A DNA stretch of 64,000 nt from Mycobacterium sp. 852002-50816_SCH5313054-b (lineage in GTDB: Bacteria; Actinomycetota; Actinomycetes; Mycobacteriales; Mycobacteriaceae). The translations under genes were made by a program, and so were the position numbers. Each line of letters starts with the position of its first letter. Within the stretch, counting starts at the first letter, position 1. Under the pieces are notes generated by a model. The model saw only the letters and a list, made by a program, of their open reading frames with translations. It was not told where the DNA came from and made no database searches. The DNA lies in contig NZ_LZIC01000030.1 in assembly GCF_001667185.1 (NCBI RefSeq), forward strand, positions 1 to 64,000. The letters are read 5' to 3'. Of the stretch, positions 57,794 through 64,000 are shown piece by piece.

Positions 57794-58210
57794 ATGACAG
57801 TCGAACTGACGCAAGAGGTTTCCAGCAGGCTCAATTCGGACAAGTTCGGGTGGCTGACCACGGTCGCCAAATCGGGACAACCGGTGCCGCGGCTGGTCTG
57901 GTTCTACTTCGACGGCACCCGGCTGACGGTGTACTCCATGCCGCAGGCAGCCAAGGTCGCCCACATCAAGGCGCACCCCGAAGTGAGCCTGAACCTGGAT
58001 TCGGACGGTAACGGTGGCGGCATCGTCGCCATCGGTGGTACCGCGACGGTCGACGCGACCGACGTGAATTGCGCAGATGACGAGCCCTACTGGGCGAAGT
58101 ACGGCGAGCTCGCGAAGGAGTTGGAGTCGGCCGAGGGGATGTCGATGGCGGCGTTCAGCACCCGGTTGGCGATCACGCCGACGAAGGTCTGGACCACGCC
58201 CACCAGCTAG
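57794..58210 (+). CDS. PPOX-class, probable F420-dependent oxidoreductase (Rv3369-like)
   Basis: 138 aa from the ATG at 57794. Split beta-barrel flavin/deazaflavin-binding fold: FGWLTTVAKSGQPVPRLVWF, LTVYSMPQAAKVAHIKAHPE and a C-terminal ITPTKVWTTP. Family members bind F420 or FMN; specificity cannot be read from sequence alone. Convergent with dnaE2 across a long inverted repeat. Confidence 0.87.
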   Translation: MTVELTQEVSSRLNSDKFGWLTTVAKSGQPVPRLVWFYFDGTRLTVYSMPQAAKVAHIKAHPEVSLNLDSDGNGGGIVAIGGTATVDATDVNCADDEPYWAKYGELAKELESAEGMSMAAFSTRLAITPTKVWTTPTS

Positions 58211-58218
58211 GGCCTGAG

Positions 58219-58280
58219 CGCCGAACGTGCACTCACTGCGAATATTCGGCGGAAATCTCACGCTGAGTGCACGTTCGGCG
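58219..58280. repeat. 17-bp perfect inverted repeat between convergent genes
   Basis: Arms at 58219-58235 (CGCCGAACGTGCACTCA) and 58264-58280 are exact reverse complements, separated by 28 nt. It fills the gap between the F420/PPOX gene and dnaE2 stops, and could end both transcripts. The sequence resembles dispersed intergenic elements of M. avium-group genomes. Confidence 0.8.
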
Positions 58281-58287
58281 AAAGGGG

Positions 58288-61200
58288 TCAGCGGAAGTCG
58301 CGCGACTTCGAGCCGACCGCCAGCGTGATGCGGCCCAGCCGCTCGGCAACGACGGTGACGGCGCCGCTGGCGTTTTGCACCTGCCCGCGCACCAGCAGCG
58401 CCGGCGCCGTGTTGGCCAGCTTGCGGTGTCGCGCCCACACCCCCGGCGTGCAGAGCACATTGACCATGCCCGTCTCGTCCTCGAGGTTGAGGAAGGTCAC
58501 CCCCTGGGCCGTCCCGGGCCGCTGCCGGTGGGTCACCGCGCCGGCGATCAGCACGCGGTCGCCGTCGGGCACGTCCAGCAGCGCCTCGGCGGGCACCACG
58601 CCCAGCGCGTCCAGGTCCTCGCGCAGGAACTGCGTCGGGTAGCTGTCCGGGGAGATGCCGGTGGCCCACACGTCGGCGGCGGCCAGCTCCAGCTCGCTCA
58701 TCCCCGGCAGCGCCGGGATGTGCGACGACGACCCCACGCCCGGCAACCGGTCCGGGCGCTGGGTGGCGGCCGCCCCGGCCGCCCACAACCCCTCGCGCCG
58801 GGACATGGAAAAGCAGCCCAGCGCCCCGGCCGTGGCCAGCGCCTCGGTCTGTGGCACGGATAGCTGCAGCCGGGTGGTCAGGTCCAGCAGGGATGCGAAG
58901 GGGCCGTTGGCCTTTCGTTCGTCGACCAGACGCTCGGCCAGGTCGTCGCCGATGTGGCGGACGGCGCCCAGGCCGAGGCGGACCTCCGTCCCTTCGTTCT
59001 CGAGGGTGGCGTTTGCCAGGCTGGCGTTGACGTCCGGGCCGTGCACCGCCACGCCGTGCCGGCGCGCGTCAGCCACCAGCGACTGTGGGGAATAGAAGCC
59101 CATCGGCTGCGCGCGCAGCAGCGCCGCGCAGAACGCGGCGGGGTGGTGCAGCTTGAACCACGACGAGTAGAACACCAGCGACGCGAAGGACAGCGCGTGG
59201 CTTTCGGGGAAGCCGAAATTGGCGAAGGCCTCCAGCTTTTCGTAGGTGCGGTCGATTACCTCGTCGGTGGCGCCGTGCAGCGCGCGCATGCCCTCGTAGA
59301 ACCGGCCGCGCAGCCGTCGCATCCGTTCGGTCGAACGCTTGGAGCCCATGGCGCGCCGCAGCTGGTCGGCCTCGGCGGCGGAAAAGCCGGCGCAGTCGAC
59401 CGCGAGCTGCATCAACTGCTCCTGAAAAAGCGGCACCCCCAGCGTCTTTCGCAGCGCGGATTCCATGGACGGGTGGTCGTAGACGACCGGGTCGACGCCG
59501 TTGCGCCGCCGGATGTAGGGGTGTACCGACCCGCCCTGGATGGGCCCGGGGCGGATCAGCGCGACCTCCACCACCAGGTCGTAGAAGATCCGTGGCCGCA
59601 GCCTGGGCAACGTGGCCATCTGCGCCCGCGACTCCACCTGGAACACGCCGACGGAATCGGCGCGGCACAGCATCTCGTACACCGCCGGTTCGGAGAGGTC
59701 GAGGCGGGCCAGATCCACCCGGATGCCCTTGTGCTCGGCCACCAGGTCGATGGCGTAGTGCAGCGCCGAGAGCATGCCCAGCCCCAGCAGGTCGAACTTC
59801 ACCAAACCGATTGCCGCGCAGTCGTCTTTGTCCCACTGCAAGACGCTGCGGTTCTCCATGCGCGCCCACTCCACCGGACACACGTCGGCGATGGGGCGAT
59901 CGCAGATCACCATGCCGCCGGAATGGATGCCCATGTGCCGCGGCAGGTTCCGGATCTGGTTCGCCAAATCGACCACCTGCTCTGGGATGTCTTCGACGTC
60001 GGGCGAATCCGCGAGCCCGTTCCAGTGGCCGAGCTGCTTGCTCCACGCGTCTTGCTGCCCCTGCGAAAAGCCCAGGGCGCGGGCCATGTCCCGCACCGCG
60101 ATCCGGCCCCGGTAGGTGATGACGTTGGCGACCTGGGCGGCGTAGTCGCGGCCGTATTTGTCGTAGACGTACTGGATGACCTTTTCGCGCTGGTCCGATT
60201 CGATGTCCATGTCGATGTCGGGCGGCCCGTCGCGGGCGGGCGACAGGAAGCGCTCGAACAACAGCTCGTTGGCCACCGGGTCCACCGCGGTGACGCCCAG
60301 CGCGTAGCAGACCGCGGAATTGGCCGCCGATCCCCGGCCCTGGCACAGGATGTTGTTGCGCCGGCAGAACCGGGCGATGTCGTGCACCACCAGGAAGTAG
60401 CCCGGAAACGTCAGGTGTGCAATGACTTTCAGCTCGTGCTCGATCTGGGCGTAGGCGCGGGGCGCTGATTCGGGGAGCCCGTAGCGCTCGCGCGCGCCGG
60501 CCATCGTGAGCTGGCGCAGCCAGCTGTCTTCGGTGTGCCCGTCGGGCACGTCGAACGGCGGCAGCTGCGGCGCAATGAGCGCCAGCCCGAACGCGCACTG
60601 CTCGCCGAGCTCGGCGGCGGCCGTCACCGCTTCGGGCCGCTGGCCGAACAGCCGGGCCATCTCCTCCCCGGACCGCAGGTGCGAGCCGCCCAGCGGGGCC
60701 AGCCACCCGGCGGCGGTGTCCAGCGACTGCCGGGCCCGGATGGCACCCATTGCCATGGCCAGCCGGCCGCGCGACGGGTGGGCGAAATGCGCCCCCGTGG
60801 TGGCGATGACGCCGATGCCGAAGCGCGGCGCGAGGGCGGCCAGCGCCGCGTTACGTTCGTCGTCGAGCGGGTGACCGTGCTGGGTGAGCTCGACGCTGAC
60901 CCGGTTCGCCCCGAACCGGTCCACCAGGTCGGCCAGCGCCCGCTCCGCGGCCTCCGGACCTTGCGAGAGCGCCCGGCGCACATGGCCTTTGCGGCATCCG
61001 GTCAGGATGTGCCAGTGCCCGCCGGCGGCCTCGGTCAGCGCGTCGAAATCGTAACGCGGCTTGCCCTTCTCCCCGCCGGCCAGGTGTGCCGCGGCCAGTT
61101 GCCGCGACAGCCGCCGGTATCCTTCCGGACCGCGGGCCAGCACCAGCAGGTGCGGACCGGGCGGATCCGGCGTCTCGGTGCGGGCGCCCGGCCCCAGCGA

Positions 61201-61566
61201 CAGCTCGGCGCCGAACACGGTGCTCAGCTCGAGTTCGGCGGCGGCTTCGGCGAACCGCACCGCCCCGTACAGGCCGTCGTGGTCGGTGAGCGCCAGCGCG
61301 CGCAGGCCCAGCCGGGAGGCCTCCTCGACGAGCTCCTCGGGGGTACTGGCGCCGTCGAGGAAGCTGAACGCCGAATGCGCGTGCAGCTCGGCATATGCAA
61401 CGGACGAGCGGGCCGCCCGGGTGTCGCCCGGCGGCTGGTAGGTGCCGCGCTTGCGCGACAGCGGGGCGTCCTCCGCGGGTTCCGCCGGCGCGCCGGCATG
61501 GCGCGGCTTGCCGTCGAGCACCCGCTCCATCTCCGCCCAACTCGGCGGCCCGTTGAACCAGCCCAC
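58288..61566 (-). CDS. dnaE2: Error-prone DNA polymerase DnaE2 (ImuC)
   Basis: 1092 aa. N-terminal PHP domain (YAELHAHSAFSFLDGAS), then the C-family polymerase core (catalytic Asp in PPDIDMDIESDQREKV; CQGRGSAANSAVCYALG), a helix-hairpin-helix region and a C-terminal OB fold. It performs damage-induced mutagenic synthesis together with ImuA'/ImuB, which are not in this window. It corresponds to Rv3370c. A LexA box just upstream explains its SOS control. Confidence 0.95.
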   Translation of the reverse strand: MGWFNGPPSWAEMERVLDGKPRHAGAPAEPAEDAPLSRKRGTYQPPGDTRAARSSVAYAELHAHSAFSFLDGASTPEELVEEASRLGLRALALTDHDGLYGAVRFAEAAAELELSTVFGAELSLGPGARTETPDPPGPHLLVLARGPEGYRRLSRQLAAAHLAGGEKGKPRYDFDALTEAAGGHWHILTGCRKGHVRRALSQGPEAAERALADLVDRFGANRVSVELTQHGHPLDDERNAALAALAPRFGIGVIATTGAHFAHPSRGRLAMAMGAIRARQSLDTAAGWLAPLGGSHLRSGEEMARLFGQRPEAVTAAAELGEQCAFGLALIAPQLPPFDVPDGHTEDSWLRQLTMAGARERYGLPESAPRAYAQIEHELKVIAHLTFPGYFLVVHDIARFCRRNNILCQGRGSAANSAVCYALGVTAVDPVANELLFERFLSPARDGPPDIDMDIESDQREKVIQYVYDKYGRDYAAQVANVITYRGRIAVRDMARALGFSQGQQDAWSKQLGHWNGLADSPDVEDIPEQVVDLANQIRNLPRHMGIHSGGMVICDRPIADVCPVEWARMENRSVLQWDKDDCAAIGLVKFDLLGLGMLSALHYAIDLVAEHKGIRVDLARLDLSEPAVYEMLCRADSVGVFQVESRAQMATLPRLRPRIFYDLVVEVALIRPGPIQGGSVHPYIRRRNGVDPVVYDHPSMESALRKTLGVPLFQEQLMQLAVDCAGFSAAEADQLRRAMGSKRSTERMRRLRGRFYEGMRALHGATDEVIDRTYEKLEAFANFGFPESHALSFASLVFYSSWFKLHHPAAFCAALLRAQPMGFYSPQSLVADARRHGVAVHGPDVNASLANATLENEGTEVRLGLGAVRHIGDDLAERLVDERKANGPFASLLDLTTRLQLSVPQTEALATAGALGCFSMSRREGLWAAGAAATQRPDRLPGVGSSSHIPALPGMSELELAAADVWATGISPDSYPTQFLREDLDALGVVPAEALLDVPDGDRVLIAGAVTHRQRPGTAQGVTFLNLEDETGMVNVLCTPGVWARHRKLANTAPALLVRGQVQNASGAVTVVAERLGRITLAVGSKSRDFR

Positions 61567-61579
61567 ATCCCGAGCCTAC

Positions 61580-61595
61580 TCGAATATATGTTCGA
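61580..61595. promoter_or_regulatory. LexA (SOS) box of dnaE2
   Basis: TCGAATATATGTTCGA matches the mycobacterial SOS box TCGAAC-N4-GTTCGA with one mismatch (T for C at position 6). It lies 14 bp upstream of the dnaE2 ATG. Confidence 0.88.
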
Positions 61596-61709
61596 ATGTG
61601 AGCGGCGCTGTTAAACGGGTCTAAACACGTTCTTAACGCTGCCGGCCTACCGCCCGGCAGGCGCCGCACAGATACTGGTACCAGGGCAAAAACGACGGCG
61701 GGACTGAGC

Positions 61710-63035
61710 ATGGCGCAAGCGAAGGCACTGGACACGGCTTACCTCAAGGCTCAGGATCCCGAACAGCACGCGAGCCTGGCGATCGGCGCGGTCGCCATCG
61801 TCGATGGCCCGGCCCCCGATCCCACATTGCTGAAAGCGCTGCTGGTGGAACGGTTTCGGTCGATACCGCGCTGCACGCAGTTGCTGCGCGCGCAGGACTT
61901 CGAGTGGATCGACTGCCCGGGATTCGACGTCGCCCGTCATGTGCGCCGGGTGGCGATCCCGCGCCCGGGCGACGACACCCAACTGTCCCAGGCCATCGCC
62001 TTCGCCCTCGAGCGTCCCCTCGACCTGAACCGCCCGCCGTGGGAATGCTGGGTGATCGAGGGCCTGACGGGCAACCGGTGGGCGATCCTGATCAAGACCC
62101 ACCACGACGTCGCCGACGGCAACTCAGCCGCCCACCTGCTCACCAGGCTCTGCGACGACGCCGGTGAGGCCGCCGTCGCCAAAGACCTTGCCGCTACCCA
62201 GGTTTCGTCGGCGCCGCGACCCGGCTGGATCGACGCCCTGGGCCGGGCCGCCGCGCTGGCCGGCACACTGGTCGGTGCGATGTGGCCGGCGGAACGGCTG
62301 CCGGTCGATCCCGTCATGCGGCGCTACGGCACGGTGCGAGTCCCCGCCGCCGACGTCGACAAGGTGTGCCGCAAATTCGGTGTGACCGTCAACGACGTTG
62401 CGCTGGCGGCCATCACCGAGGGCTTCCGGCGGGTTCTGCTGCGCCGCGGCGAGGAGCCGCGCGCGGATTCGTTGCGGACCCTGGTGCCACTGTGGGGGGC
62501 GCCGGTCCGTTCGGCCATGCTGCCGTATCTGCCCGTCGAGCACGAGGACCCGGTCCAGCAGCTGCGCACGGTGCACAACAGGTGGAAGGTCCAGAAGCGT
62601 GAACCCGGCATCGTGGAGTCGGCGCTCAACTGCCTGCCGGCGCTGGTGCGCAGCAACGTCTTACAGCTGCTGGCCCGGCTGCCGCACGCCGGCGTCGTGA
62701 CGCTGGGGACCCACACGCCCGGACCACGCCACCAACTCCGGCTGATGGGCCGGACGATAGAACGCCTGCTGCCGATCCCCCCGACCGCCGTGCGGCTGAG
62801 CACGGGGGTCGCGGTGCTCAGCTACGGCGACGACGTGGTGTTCGGGATCACCGCCGAATACGACTCCGCGGCCGACGTCAAGGAGCTGGTGGCCGGCATC
62901 GAACTGGGCATGGCGCGGATGGTGGCACTCAGCGGGGATTCGGTGCTGCTGTTCGGCAAGGACCACCGGCGCAGGCGCGCGGCCCGCAGGCATCCGAGCC
63001 AGGCATATCGAGCGCACCCGTCGGCGCGCTATTGA
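61710..63035 (+). CDS. Wax ester synthase/diacylglycerol acyltransferase (Rv3371-like)
   Basis: 441 aa. The catalytic HHxxxDG is HHDVADG near residue 131, in an N-terminal acyltransferase domain; DVARHVRRVAIPRPGD and the C-terminal PTAVRLSTGVAVLSYGDDVVFG fit the WS/DGAT family. It acylates diacylglycerol or long-chain alcohols to form storage lipid. In M. tuberculosis the homologue Rv3371 is one of the tgs-like genes induced in dormancy-type stress. It ends with a basic tail (RRRRAARRH). Confidence 0.92.
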   Translation: MAQAKALDTAYLKAQDPEQHASLAIGAVAIVDGPAPDPTLLKALLVERFRSIPRCTQLLRAQDFEWIDCPGFDVARHVRRVAIPRPGDDTQLSQAIAFALERPLDLNRPPWECWVIEGLTGNRWAILIKTHHDVADGNSAAHLLTRLCDDAGEAAVAKDLAATQVSSAPRPGWIDALGRAAALAGTLVGAMWPAERLPVDPVMRRYGTVRVPAADVDKVCRKFGVTVNDVALAAITEGFRRVLLRRGEEPRADSLRTLVPLWGAPVRSAMLPYLPVEHEDPVQQLRTVHNRWKVQKREPGIVESALNCLPALVRSNVLQLLARLPHAGVVTLGTHTPGPRHQLRLMGRTIERLLPIPPTAVRLSTGVAVLSYGDDVVFGITAEYDSAADVKELVAGIELGMARMVALSGDSVLLFGKDHRRRRAARRHPSQAYRAHPSARY

Positions 63036-63077
63036 CCCTGGCCCCGGCGGTGCCCGGCATCGTGAGAAGGTTGGTGC

Positions 63078-64000
63078 ATGCCGGTCACCATCGATCCGCG
63101 CCGCCACGACGCGGTGCTGTTCGACGCCGCGTTGGGCGACGCGCCGGCGCTGGTCCGGCGGCTGCGCGACGCCGGCGTCGGCGTCTTCTCGTGGGGCACT
63201 GACGAGGCGGCGGTTCGCCCGGGGCGATGCGCCGTCGTGACCGGCGACCCGGAAGTCGTTCAGGCGGCGCGCGACAACGGCTTCGCGTTGGTCATCGGCG
63301 TCGGGGCCGCGGACGGACTGCGGCGTTGCGGCGCCGACGCTGTGGTCACCGACGCGGATGAGGTCGCGGTGCGGGCCGGGGACCGCCGGATGTCCCAGCT
63401 GCCCGCCGCGCGAGAGGCCTTGGGCGCCTTGGCCGAGCGCAGGCCGGCGGTGTTCTACGACTTCGACGGGACCCTGTCGGACATCGTCGACGATCCGGAT
63501 GCGGCCCGGCCCGTCGCCGGGGCGGTCGAGGCCTTGCAGAGGCTGGCCGCGCAGTGTCCGGTGGCGGTGCTGTCCGGCCGCGACCTCGCCGACGTGACGA
63601 AGCGCCTCGGCGTACCCGGCATCTGGTACGCCGGCAGCCACGGCTTCGAGCTGACCGCGCCCGACGGGACGCACCACCAGAACGAGGACGCGGCGGCGGC
63701 CGTACCGGTGCTGGAACAGGCGGCCGGTGAGCTACGCGACAGGGTGGGCTCGATTCCCGGGGTTGTGGTGGAGCACAAGCGATTTGGTGTGGCGGTGCAC
63801 TACCGCAACGCCGCGCGGGACCGCGTCGGCGAGGTGGCCGCGGCGGTGCGCGCGGCGGGCCGGCGCGACGCGCTTCGGGTGACCACCGGGCGCGAGGTCA
63901 TCGAGCTGCGCCCGGACCTGGACTGGGACAAGGGCAAGACCCTGCGCTGGGTGATGGAGCACCTGAGCGAGGCCGCCTCCGGCCCGCTGGTCCCGGTCTA
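63078..64000 (+). CDS. otsB2: Trehalose-6-phosphate phosphatase, 3' end outside window
   Basis: The first 307 codons are present; the usual length is about 390 aa. An N-terminal domain (about 1-115) precedes the HAD phosphatase core with motif I FYDFDGTLSDI near residue 129, VLSGRDLADV (motif II), GSHGFEL and the start of motif III (DWDKGKTLRWV). It removes phosphate from trehalose-6-phosphate, an essential step in mycobacteria. It corresponds to Rv3372. Confidence 0.94.
   Translation, partial: MPVTIDPRRHDAVLFDAALGDAPALVRRLRDAGVGVFSWGTDEAAVRPGRCAVVTGDPEVVQAARDNGFALVIGVGAADGLRRCGADAVVTDADEVAVRAGDRRMSQLPAAREALGALAERRPAVFYDFDGTLSDIVDDPDAARPVAGAVEALQRLAAQCPVAVLSGRDLADVTKRLGVPGIWYAGSHGFELTAPDGTHHQNEDAAAAVPVLEQAAGELRDRVGSIPGVVVEHKRFGVAVHYRNAARDRVGEVAAAVRAAGRRDALRVTTGREVIELRPDLDWDKGKTLRWVMEHLSEAASGPLVPV

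Overview
The window reads as the chromosome of a slow-growing Mycobacterium, most likely of the M. avium complex. This is inferred from very high GC, the mycobacterial families present (a PE protein, a 13E12 HNH protein, mfpA conservon genes, DUF732, F420-linked enzymes) and a gene order that follows the M. tuberculosis Rv3313c-Rv3372 segment. No tRNA, rRNA, CRISPR array or insertion sequence was seen.

Layout. 1-5.7 kb is accessory: two vWA-domain paralogues meet tail to tail (the first cut by the window edge and frameshifted), then a bicupin gene divergent from a GntR/FCD regulator, an amidohydrolase, a DivIVA-like protein and a small stress membrane protein. 5.7-21.3 kb is core: add-deoA-cdd (nucleoside salvage) divergent from sdhCDAB (succinate dehydrogenase), a GGDEF protein, an AhpD-like protein, sigJ, a glyoxalase-fold protein, an aminotransferase, dacB1, sugI and nagA. 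21.3-24.3 kb is an accessory insert: TetR plus a Ddn-like protein, divergent from two tandem alpha/beta hydrolases, around a perfect AT-rich palindrome. 24.3-34.5 kb holds yihY-trpS, an alpha/beta hydrolase, icd1 and icd2 side by side, and a methionine locus (SAM-IV riboswitch, 15-codon leader peptide, metY, metX, methyltransferase). 34.5-42.1 kb is variable: SDR, PE-PPE protein, class V aminotransferase, 13E12 HNH protein, a TetR with two tandem operators, and an FAD-linked oxidase. 42.4-45.2 kb returns to core order (DUF732 protein, folD, old-yellow-enzyme homologue). Two tandem FHA-ABC transporters (45.4-50.6 kb) then sit before the mfpEDCBA conservon (50.6-55.3 kb). The window ends with spoU, a YciI-like protein, a nitroreductase, an F420/PPOX-type protein, dnaE2 with a LexA box, a WS/DGAT acyltransferase and the start of otsB2.

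Most notable are the metY leader, where a riboswitch, two competing hairpins and a leader-peptide ribosome site appear to interlock; the duplicated FHA-ABC transporter whose second copy has lost the phosphothreonine-binding residues of its first FHA domain; and several newly visible operator candidates (11-bp phased TGTAT repeats, a TetR palindrome, a pair of ATAAC-N4-GTTAT sites). Three genes show start-codon or frame anomalies that may be real decay or sequence error.
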